In this document: positions 57,658-64,000 of the stretch, in pieces
How the letters are laid out: each line of letters opens with the position of its first letter
How positions within the stretch are numbered: the stretch's first letter is position 1
Notes under the pieces: model-generated
What the model saw: only the letters and a program-made list of their open reading frames with translations
Told to the model about the DNA's origin: nothing
The model's database searches: none
Made by a program: the position numbers and the translations under genes
From: Acinetobacter sp. ANC 4178
GTDB taxonomy: Bacteria > Pseudomonadota > Gammaproteobacteria > Pseudomonadales > Moraxellaceae
Direction of reading: 5' to 3'
Assembly: GCF_004331175.1 (NCBI RefSeq)
Contig: NZ_SJOD01000004.1
Coordinates: 124,001 to 188,000, forward strand
Length of the DNA: 64,000 bases

Positions 57658-59058
57658 ATGTCAGATACACAATTTGATCTTGTGGTTATTGGTGCTGGTC
57701 CCGGAGGATATGTCGCTGCGATTCGCGCAGCGCAACTGGGATTAAAAACGGCAATCGTTGAAAAACAACACTTAGGCGGAGTGTGTCTTAATTGGGGATG
57801 CATTCCAACCAAGGCATTATTGAGCGGGGCTGCGCTTGCGCAGCAGTTCAAACACGCAGAGCAGTTTGGCTTTACGCTTAACGCGGTTGATTTTGACATT
57901 CAAAAACTGGTCCATCATAGCAGACAGGTTTCTGAACAACTGGTACAAGGTATCGGTCAACTATTGAAAAAAAATCAAATCACTGTTTTTAACGCAGCAG
58001 CACAATTTATTGCCAAAGAGCAATTAGAGCTTACAGATGCGAATGGTCAAAAACAGCAGATTTCTGCGCCGCATATTATTGTCGCAACAGGTGCACGTGC
58101 GGCCAATTTACCTCATATTCCTGTAGATGGTGATCAGGTCTGGAGTTATAAAGAGGCTTTGGTTCCAGAACAATTACCAAAATCTTTACTGGTCATTGGT
58201 TCGGGTGCTATAGGCAGTGAGTTTGCAAGCCTATACCAAGACTTAGGCTGCCAAGTCACCTTGGTTGATATCGCAAAGCAGATTCTCCCTAGCGAAGACA
58301 TTGAAGTTGCGAAGTATGTACAAAAGCAATTTGAACTGCAGGGGATGCAGGTTTTAACCGAAGCGACCGTAAAAAAAATAGAAACTGATCAGGCTCAAGT
58401 ACATTGTCATATTGAAACTGCCACAGGTGTGCAAATCATTAGCGTTGAAAAGGTACTTTCAGCAATTGGCGTGAAACCGAATGCTGAAAATCTGGGTCTA
58501 GAAGCTTTGGGTATTGAATTTGAGAATGGTTTTATTAAAGTCGATTCATGGTGTAAAACCAATGTTGTGGGCGTTTATGCAATTGGCGATGTCGCAGGCG
58601 CACCGTGTTTGGCACACAAAGCCAGTCATGAAGCCATTCTTTGTGTGGAGAAAATTGCAGGTCTAAGTCATGTACATGCTTTAGATCGTACACAAATTCC
58701 GGGCTGTATTTTTACCCATCCTCAAGTGGCCAGTATAGGTTTGACAGAACAGAAAGCGAAAGCTGCGGGCTTGAATATCAATGTGGGTAAGTTCCCTTTA
58801 CAAGCCAATGGTAAGGCATTGGCTTTGGGCGATAGCGCAGGATTTGTTAAAACCATTTTTAGTCAGGAAACGGGGGAATTGTTGGGGGCTCACATGGTTG
58901 GACATGAAGTCACCGAACACATACAAGGTTTTGCCATTGCAAAATACCTAGAAGCTACGGATGAAAGCTTAGCGCAGGTCATTTTCCCTCATCCTACTTT
59001 GTCTGAGGCGATGCATGAGTCAGTTTTGTCGGCGATGCAACGTGCAATTCATATTTAA
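57658..59058 (+). CDS. acoL: Dihydrolipoyl dehydrogenase (E3) of the acetoin complex
   Basis: 466 residues. A FAD-dependent disulfide oxidoreductase that reoxidises dihydrolipoyl groups with NAD+. Visible are VIGAGPGGYVAAIRAAQLG (FAD), the redox pair in GGVCLNWGCIPTKALL, VIGSGAIGSEFASLYQDLG (NAD) and the C-terminal His-Glu in FPHPTLSEAMHESV. The ATG is preceded by AGGAGGAAC. It follows acoC by 11 bases and precedes the acetoin reductase gene by 11. Confidence 0.92.
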   Translation: MSDTQFDLVVIGAGPGGYVAAIRAAQLGLKTAIVEKQHLGGVCLNWGCIPTKALLSGAALAQQFKHAEQFGFTLNAVDFDIQKLVHHSRQVSEQLVQGIGQLLKKNQITVFNAAAQFIAKEQLELTDANGQKQQISAPHIIVATGARAANLPHIPVDGDQVWSYKEALVPEQLPKSLLVIGSGAIGSEFASLYQDLGCQVTLVDIAKQILPSEDIEVAKYVQKQFELQGMQVLTEATVKKIETDQAQVHCHIETATGVQIISVEKVLSAIGVKPNAENLGLEALGIEFENGFIKVDSWCKTNVVGVYAIGDVAGAPCLAHKASHEAILCVEKIAGLSHVHALDRTQIPGCIFTHPQVASIGLTEQKAKAAGLNINVGKFPLQANGKALALGDSAGFVKTIFSQETGELLGAHMVGHEVTEHIQGFAIAKYLEATDESLAQVIFPHPTLSEAMHESVLSAMQRAIHI

Positions 59059-59069
59059 GGAGTCGCAAC

Positions 59070-59855
59070 ATGCCTAGAGGTTTAAACAATAAAGTTGCAT
59101 TAATTACGGGTGCGGCACAAGGCATTGGACGCGGTATTGCCTTACGTTTAGCCCAAGAAGGGGTTCATATTGCCTTGGTCGATCTTCATCAAGAAAAGTT
59201 AAGTGCTGTTCAAAAAGAAGTTGAAACCTTTGGCGTAAAAGCCACCACATTTATTGCGGATATTTCAGATCCAATACAAGTCAGTCATGCAATTGATCAT
59301 GCCGAATCGACACTTAATGGTTTTGATATCATGATCAATAATGCAGGTATTGCACAAGTTAAAGCTTTAGCAGAAGTAACACCGAGTGAATTTAACCAAA
59401 TTATGAACATCAATGTCGGTGGTGTGCTTTGGGGGATTCAAGCCGCAGCAAATAAATTTAAACAACGTCAACAGGCTGGAAAAATTATTAATGCGTGCTC
59501 AATCGCAGGTCATGAAGGTTTTGCTTTACTCGGTGTGTATTCGGCAACTAAATTTGCAGTTCGTGCATTGACGCAAGCTGCGGCTAAAGAATATGCCAGT
59601 GCTAAAATTACTGTAAATAGCTATTGTCCGGGTGTTGTAGGCACAGACATGTGGGTCGAAATAGATCAGCATTTCTCTGAAATTACAGGTGCACCAATTG
59701 GTCAAACGTATAAAAAATATGTAGATGGTATTGCTTTAGGACGTGCTGAAACACCAGATGACGTGGCTGCATTCGTTGCATTTTTAGCCAGTGAGGATGC
59801 AAACTACATTACAGGTCAGTCTATTTTGACAGATGGTGGAATGGTTTACCGTTAA
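59070..59855 (+). CDS. budC: Acetoin/diacetyl reductase (2,3-butanediol dehydrogenase, SDR type)
   Basis: 261 residues. Classical SDR with LITGAAQGIGRGIALRLA (NAD(P) site), MINNAGIAQV, the serine in NACSIAGHEG, YSATK (catalytic Tyr/Lys) and SILTDGGMVYR at the C-terminus. Family members interconvert diacetyl, acetoin and 2,3-butanediol. Position within the aco operon supports the assignment; the stereochemistry cannot be read. It has an AAGGAG ribosome site. Confidence 0.85.
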   Translation: MPRGLNNKVALITGAAQGIGRGIALRLAQEGVHIALVDLHQEKLSAVQKEVETFGVKATTFIADISDPIQVSHAIDHAESTLNGFDIMINNAGIAQVKALAEVTPSEFNQIMNINVGGVLWGIQAAANKFKQRQQAGKIINACSIAGHEGFALLGVYSATKFAVRALTQAAAKEYASAKITVNSYCPGVVGTDMWVEIDQHFSEITGAPIGQTYKKYVDGIALGRAETPDDVAAFVAFLASEDANYITGQSILTDGGMVYR

Positions 59856-59876
59856 TATCAACATAAGGAATACATA

Positions 59877-60935
59877 ATGAAAGCAGCTCGTTTTTATGAC
59901 CGAGGGGATATTCGGATTGAAGATATTCCTGAACCGCAAGTACTTCCAGGCACAGTTGGAATTCAAGTTGCATGGTGTGGCATTTGCGGTACAGATTTAC
60001 ATGAATTCATGGAAGGCCCTATTTTTATTCCACCTTGTGGTCATCCACATCCAATTTCGGGAGAATCTGCACCTGTAACAATGGGACATGAATTTTCAGG
60101 CGTGGTTTATGCAGTTGGTGAGGGTGTAGATGATATTCAAATTGGGCAACATGTCGTAGTTGAACCCTACATTATTGCTGACGATGTGCCGACTGGCCCG
60201 AATGATAAGTATCACTTATCAAAAAATATGAACTTTATTGGTTTAGGCGGACGTGGTGGCGGTCTTTCTGAAAAAATTGCAGTTCAACGACGTTGGGTAC
60301 ATCCTATTTCAAATGATATTCCCTTAGACCAAGCAGCGTTGATAGAACCTTTATCTGTCGGTCATCATGCCTATGTCAGAAGTGGTGCAAAAGCTAGTGA
60401 TATCGCACTGGTTGGTGGAGCAGGCCCAATAGGCTTACTTTTATCAGCCATTTTAAAGGCCAAAGGTCTTACGGTCATCATTACTGAACTGAGTGCAAAA
60501 CGTAAAGAAAAAGCGATAGAGGCTGGTGTTGCCGATTATGTACTCGACCCATCTCAGGTTGATGTGGTTGATGAAGTAATGAAAATTACTGAAGGCCGTG
60601 GTGTAGATGTCGCTTTTGAATGTAGTAGTGTCAATAAAGTCATGGATACGCTTGTTGCAGCAATGAAACCAACTGGCGTAGTCGTTATCGTCTCTATTTG
60701 GAGCCATCCTGCCACAATTAATGTGCATAGTGTAGTGATGAAAGAGCTAGATATTCGTGGCACGATTGCTTATGTCAATGACCATCAGGAAACCATCCGT
60801 TTAGTCGAGCAAGGTAAGATTAATCTAGAACCTTTTATTACCCAACGTATTGCATTAGATGATCTTGTTTCTAAAGGCTTTGAAACGCTGATTCATAATA
60901 ATGAGTCTGCTGTAAAAATTATTGTTCATCCGTAA
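59877..60935 (+). CDS. 2,3-butanediol dehydrogenase, zinc MDR type
   Basis: 352 residues. A medium-chain zinc alcohol dehydrogenase oxidising 2,3-butanediol to acetoin. The catalytic zinc ligands are in CGICGTDLHEF and MGHEFSGVVYAVGEG; the Rossmann segment is ALVGGAGPIGLLLSAIL. The four-cysteine structural-zinc loop is absent, as is common in this butanediol dehydrogenase group. It ends the operon; a strong terminator follows. Together with budC and the acetoin complex it allows growth on butanediol. Confidence 0.88.
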   Translation: MKAARFYDRGDIRIEDIPEPQVLPGTVGIQVAWCGICGTDLHEFMEGPIFIPPCGHPHPISGESAPVTMGHEFSGVVYAVGEGVDDIQIGQHVVVEPYIIADDVPTGPNDKYHLSKNMNFIGLGGRGGGLSEKIAVQRRWVHPISNDIPLDQAALIEPLSVGHHAYVRSGAKASDIALVGGAGPIGLLLSAILKAKGLTVIITELSAKRKEKAIEAGVADYVLDPSQVDVVDEVMKITEGRGVDVAFECSSVNKVMDTLVAAMKPTGVVVIVSIWSHPATINVHSVVMKELDIRGTIAYVNDHQETIRLVEQGKINLEPFITQRIALDDLVSKGFETLIHNNESAVKIIVHP

Positions 60936-60973
60936 TGTGCAGCCTTGCAGGTTAAACCATTTAGCAAAACCAA

Positions 60974-61011
60974 GATGCAATAGATGCAACGTCTATTGCA
61001 TCCTTTTATTT
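60974..61011 (+). terminator. Terminator of the aco operon
   Basis: GATGCAATAGA (60974-60984), a 7-base loop, TCTATTGCATC (60992-61002), then CTTTTATTTT. The stem is perfect over 11 bases. Confidence 0.85.
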
Positions 61012-61259
61012 TGAATCGATAAGTTCGCCGTAAGAATACTACCTTGTTCAAATGAGCAAAATTTTGCGCAAAAACCATGTAATTCAATGAAAATGAGCAA
61101 ATATATTCACAAAAAGTGTTTTTACAGTATTTTTGAGAACAATTATTATTCATTGATAGCAATCAAAAAATTCATAGTACCAACCTATTACTGCATTTTT
61201 AACTGACATAACTGTGCCTTTTGGCTAAAAGAAGTAAATGGGCCTAATAATCTATATAT

Positions 61260-61398
61260 TTGGCTCACCATATGAGCTGTTTAAGCCATTTATTCGGCTC
61301 ACAATATAGGTTTTATTAGGTCACGCGTCATGAAATGAGCCGAATAACTCAACTAATAAGCTCACAAAATGAGCCGAATAGGTGTTACAATCGGCTCA
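61260..61398. promoter_or_regulatory. Array of TGAGCCGAATA repeats upstream of fic
   Basis: Inverted TATTCGGCTCA at 61291-61301, direct TGAGCCGAATA at 61336-61346 and 61370-61380 (34 bases apart), and partial copies TTGGCTCA (61260-61267), TGAGC (61273-61277) and TCGGCTCA (61391-61398). All lie within 160 bases of the fic ATG, the last nearly on its ribosome site. They look like multiple operator half-sites. The Fic protein itself has a C-terminal helix-turn-helix and may be the binder; that is inference. Confidence 0.65.
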
Positions 61399-61416
61399 TG
61401 CAGTAGGGGAATGCTT

Positions 61417-62586
61417 ATGAAAAAATGGGTATGGCAAAAAGCAAACTGGACTAAATTTAAATGGGATGAAGCACTCGTTACGGTAAAACTGCGTTTGATT
61501 CATAAGAAGATAGGTCAATTGGTCGGTGAGAGTAAAGCATCACCAGATGCTGAGGCATTACCATTAGATACACTGCTCACAAACCTAGTCGCATCCTCAC
61601 TCATTGAAGATGAGAAGTTGAATGTTCGTTCACTCAAATCCTCATTAGCTCGGCGTTTAGGGGTAACAGAAGAAAATCCTGCACCAATTCAAGATAAAAC
61701 TGAAGGCTTAGCCAATATCATGATGGATGCAGTGAGCAATCATAATGCGCCATTAACCATGGAGCGCTTGTTACAATGGCATAACTGGCTTTTTCAAACC
61801 ATAGAACGCTTCGATTATGTTGCCCAAAAAATCAAAGTAGGAGAGATCCGTGATAACGAGGCACCAATGCAGGTTGTTGGTGGTTCTCCTTATGGCACTA
61901 CAACCAAGGTTTATTTTGAAGCACCTGAGGGTGGAGAGCATTTACAGGGACTAATGAATGAATTTATAGAATGGTTCAATCGTTCCAGAGAAGATGTAAT
62001 GCTTGATCCATTATTGCGAGCTGCACTTGCTCATTTCTGGTTTGTGACATTACATCCATTTGAAGATGGTAATGGTCGTATCACTCGTGTCATTACAGAC
62101 TTGGCATTAGCCCAAATGGATCACCAAAGTATCCGTTTATACGCTATGTCCGTGGCCATCCATGAAAATCGTAGTAGTTATTATGAGGTTCTTGAGAAAT
62201 GCCAGAATAATACTTATGCGATTAATGAGTGGTTGGTCTGGTTCTTAGATACTTTAGAGAAAAGTATAGATAGGTCTTTACTACGACTTGATCGAACGAT
62301 TGCTAAAGCGAAATTTTGGAGCTCTTATTCTCATATCGAATTCAATGAAGCCCAGAATAAAGTTTTAAATCGTTTACTCAATGGCGAAGAGAATGATTTT
62401 CCTCTAGGTATCAATGCTTCTCAGTATCAAAAAGTCACTGGAGTAAGTAAAGCTACAGCAACACGTCACCTAACCGAGCTTTTGGAAAGCGATGTGCTGC
62501 ATAAACTTGAAGGTGGTGGACGTAATACCCGCTACGTACTGAAAGTCGATAAAGAAAAGTTTACTCAAAACACTCATGCTCTTTAG
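61417..62586 (+). CDS. Fic-family protein with N-terminal DUF4172-like and C-terminal winged-helix domains
   Basis: 389 residues from ATG 61417 (MKKWVWQKANWTKFKWDEAL) after GGGGA. The N-terminal helical domain includes an inhibitory-helix-like SSLIEDE at residues 60-66. The Fic core has HPFEDGNGRITR beginning at H213, the complete motif for AMP transfer from ATP to a target hydroxyl, and a beta-hairpin flap before it. The C-terminus is a winged helix (VTGVSKATATRHLTELLESD). Proteins of this layout are found singly in many bacteria; targets are mostly unknown. No antitoxin gene is adjacent; the inhibitory helix is built in. Confidence 0.87.
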   Translation: MKKWVWQKANWTKFKWDEALVTVKLRLIHKKIGQLVGESKASPDAEALPLDTLLTNLVASSLIEDEKLNVRSLKSSLARRLGVTEENPAPIQDKTEGLANIMMDAVSNHNAPLTMERLLQWHNWLFQTIERFDYVAQKIKVGEIRDNEAPMQVVGGSPYGTTTKVYFEAPEGGEHLQGLMNEFIEWFNRSREDVMLDPLLRAALAHFWFVTLHPFEDGNGRITRVITDLALAQMDHQSIRLYAMSVAIHENRSSYYEVLEKCQNNTYAINEWLVWFLDTLEKSIDRSLLRLDRTIAKAKFWSSYSHIEFNEAQNKVLNRLLNGEENDFPLGINASQYQKVTGVSKATATRHLTELLESDVLHKLEGGGRNTRYVLKVDKEKFTQNTHAL

Positions 62587-62643
62587 TTCCAACTAAAAAA
62601 GCTCTTAATTAAGTGATGTTATTTATTTTAAGATTTTGTTTTT

Positions 62644-62847
62644 TTAAAAAATATTTTGAATTTTATTTAATATGAATACGGTCTGTGTTTGTGTGTAACC
62701 ATAAGCTTTAATTGTACCAACTGGAGCTGAAGAATCTCCAATGTCTGCAAAAATTCCACTTACGTAAACTAAAGAAATATCGCTTGGAATTGATATTGAT
62801 TCTGCATACTGTGTTTGATCTGAACCCATACGTGTAATTCTACCCAT
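62644..62847 (-). pseudogene. Truncated RidA/YjgF-family protein
   Basis: 67 residues beginning MGRITRMGSDQTQYAESISI with LVYVSGIFADIGDSSAPVGT and TQTQTVFILNKIQ, which match the first half of RidA-type proteins (imine/enamine deaminases). The frame then stops in an A/T-rich stretch, so the catalytic arginine region and C-terminal half are missing. It is divergent from tetR, with a shared palindrome between; it is probably a relic of a regulated gene. Confidence 0.65.
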
Positions 62848-62922
62848 AAAATATATTCCTTGATAAATAGTGTTAATAAGATTTTTTATTGACGTTTAAG
62901 TCGAGTGAATGATATATTTTTT

Positions 62923-62934
62923 GAATGATCATTC
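62923..62934. promoter_or_regulatory. Candidate TetR operator, copy 1
   Basis: The perfect 12-base palindrome GAATGATCATTC lies 16 bases before the tetR ATG, between it and the divergent RidA fragment. Confidence 0.65.
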
Positions 62935-62949
62935 CAGAAAGAGTTTTAG

Positions 62950-63531
62950 ATGAGACCAAAAGAGTTTGAAGAAGACGATATTGCAGAAGCTGCTATGAAA
63001 GTTTTTTGGCAAAGAGGCTACGCTGGAACAAGTGTTCAAGACTTAGTAGAGGGCACAGGCCTAGGACGTGGCAGCCTTTATAACGCTTTTGGAAGTAAAT
63101 ACGGATTATATGAATTTGCTTTAAAACGTTATTATGAAATTACTGCTAGCAATATAGCCATATTATCTGAAGATGGAACTGCTAAAGAACTAATACGCCG
63201 TTTACTCATGAAAATTGTCTCAGAAGAGCTTAATGATACTGAAAATCTGGGCTGTATGGTTGCCAATGCCTGTTTAGAAATGGCAAGACATGATGAGGGA
63301 ATTGCTGATTTAGTAGCAAAAAATTTAAGCAGAATGGAAAGAGCCATTAGCTCGTTAATATTGCGTGGCCAAGCTAATGGCGAAATTGATGCTACAAAAA
63401 ACTCTGAAGCATTGGCTAGATTTATCGTGAGTACAATTCAAGGAATCCGTGTCGTAAGTAAAGGCAGTGAAAAAAAATGTCAATCCGAAAGGCTCGTTGA
63501 CATCGTGGATATTGCGATAAGCGCAATCTAA
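62950..63531 (+). CDS. TetR/AcrR-family transcriptional regulator
   Basis: 193 residues. N-terminal helix-turn-helix (MKVFWQRGYAGTSVQDLVEG, GLGRGSLYNAFGSKYGLYEF) and a C-terminal ligand-binding domain with the YfiR/TetR_C-like segment CMVANACLEMARHD. The ATG follows AGAAAGAG. It is flanked by two copies of the same palindrome and by two broken genes, so it probably repressed the divergent RidA-like gene and the downstream oxidoreductase/MFS unit. Confidence 0.85.
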   Translation: MRPKEFEEDDIAEAAMKVFWQRGYAGTSVQDLVEGTGLGRGSLYNAFGSKYGLYEFALKRYYEITASNIAILSEDGTAKELIRRLLMKIVSEELNDTENLGCMVANACLEMARHDEGIADLVAKNLSRMERAISSLILRGQANGEIDATKNSEALARFIVSTIQGIRVVSKGSEKKCQSERLVDIVDIAISAI

Positions 63532-63559
63532 ATTTATGAATTGATAAAATAGTCATATT

Positions 63560-63614
63560 CCTTGATATGTATTAATAGATGAACTGTTAATACATCAAGG
63601 CATGTCCTTTTTTT
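63560..63614 (+). terminator. Terminator after tetR
   Basis: CCTTGATATGTATTAA (from 63560) pairs with TTAATACATCAAGG (63587-63600) with a small bulge; CTTTTTTT follows at 63606-63614. Confidence 0.65.
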
Positions 63615-63624
63615 ACCAATTATG

Positions 63625-63636
63625 GAATGATCATTA
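63625..63636. promoter_or_regulatory. Candidate TetR operator, copy 2
   Basis: GAATGATCATTA differs from copy 1 at one end base and lies upstream of the truncated NAD(P)-binding gene and the MFS gene. Confidence 0.6.
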
Positions 63637-63716
63637 CAAAACAATCCATTTTAAAAGTCAGTCATACAAATTCAACACACACCATTTTTTATCAGCAACA
63701 AAGAAAGGAAGTAACA

Positions 63717-63897
63717 ATGACTCAAGCAGCACAATTTAAAGCAAAGACAATTACAGTCTTCGCTACTGGCATTACAAAGGCTGCAATAGCTAGGAACCTT
63801 AAAGAAAATAGTTTTAACGTAAATGTATGGAACCTTAGCTATGAAAAATAAAGCTTTAGAAGAGTCAAGCAAAGCTTCATTAAAGGCTGGACTATGA
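63717..63897 (+). pseudogene. Remnant of an NAD(P)-dependent oxidoreductase (6PGDH/imine-reductase-like N-terminus)
   Basis: MTQAAQFKAKTITVFATGIT is followed by KAAIARNLKENSFNVNVWN, the beta-alpha-beta start of an NAD(P)-binding domain, but the Gly-rich loop is degraded (ATGITKAAIA instead of a GxGxxG). The frame ends at TAA 63851 after 44 residues. A shift at the A-run 63844-63848 continues with NKALEESSKASLKAGL to TGA 63895-63897, overlapping the next ATG. Over 200 residues of a normal enzyme are missing. A GGA ribosome site is present, so translation coupling to the MFS gene may persist. Confidence 0.6.
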
Positions 63898-64000
63898 ATA
63901 TACAAAATAACGCTGTGACATCAGATATTGTGAATAGCTCTAAAGAAGATATTCCTGTTTTAAAGCTTCTAGCATTTACGCTTGCTGGTTTCATTACAAT
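63894..64000 (+). CDS. MFS transporter (partial, 5' end of gene only)
   Basis: The first 35 codons of a gene that runs off the right edge. It starts MNIQNNAVTSDIVNSSKEDI and enters a first membrane helix (LKLLAFTLAGFITI), which resembles DHA1-type drug exporters. The ATG follows AAAGG and overlaps the stop of the upstream remnant. Together with the TetR gene and its palindromes it suggests an inducible efflux unit. The family call rests on a few residues only. Confidence 0.55.
   Translation, partial: MNIQNNAVTSDIVNSSKEDIPVLKLLAFTLAGFIT

Overview
The window looks like chromosomal DNA of an Acinetobacter species. The base composition is AT-rich, and the gene content is typical of that genus: a vanillate catabolic locus with a VanK-type transporter and an OprD-type porin, an AdeFGH/AdeL-type RND pump locus, an acetoin/2,3-butanediol operon, a short-Q-loop cytochrome bd oxidase, and a taurine ABC/dioxygenase operon. 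The genus call is inference from gene content; the species is not determined. No rRNA, tRNA, CRISPR array or intact insertion sequence was recognised.

Layout. 0-4.6 kb: vanillate catabolism (vanB partial, vanA, vanK, vanP) with four copies of a GGATCC-centred VanR-type operator. vanA carries an in-frame amber codon and vanK a one-base frameshift. 4.7-7.4 kb: an MFS transporter, a rhodanese protein and an Lrp/AsnC regulator. 7.6-11.5 kb: astC-astA-astD of arginine succinyltransferase degradation, without astB or astE nearby. 12-17.2 kb: amino-acid uptake and deamidation (CycA-type permease, periplasmic asparaginase, dicarboxylate/glutamate symporter). 17.3-18.7 kb: small proteins. 18.8-22.9 kb: a MocR-type regulator and cioAB with a DUF2474-like small subunit.

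24.5-32.6 kb is the most interesting region. A MerR-family regulator sits among a saccharopine-dehydrogenase-like protein, an Old Yellow Enzyme, an exported acetoacetate-decarboxylase-family protein and two DJ-1/PfpI proteins. Each of these five genes has the same promoter-operator: a TTGACC-like -35, a 19-bp spacer containing a near-perfect TTAAAGTTAACTTTAA palindrome, and a -10. The 19-bp spacing is the MerR activator architecture, so these genes look like one local regulon, plausibly for reactive carbonyl/electrophile detoxification. A chloroperoxidase-type hydrolase lies inside the cluster without an obvious site.

32.7-36.3 kb: tauABCD. 36.7-38.9 kb: an SDR, a decayed formylglycine-generating-enzyme relic and an MBL-fold protein. 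39.4-44.0 kb: a fused indolepyruvate ferredoxin oxidoreductase and a divergent LysR regulator. 44.2-51.3 kb: adeFGH with divergent adeL. 51.5-60.9 kb: acetoin/2,3-butanediol catabolism (GAF-winged-helix regulator, dedicated lipoyl synthase, E1 alpha, E1 beta, an E2 with two subunit-binding domains, E3, acetoin reductase, butanediol dehydrogenase). 61.2-62.6 kb: a Fic protein preceded by repeated TGAGCCGAATA motifs. 62.6-64.0 kb: a TetR regulator between a truncated RidA gene and a truncated NAD(P)-binding gene, with paired GAATGATCATTC palindromes, then the start of an MFS transporter.
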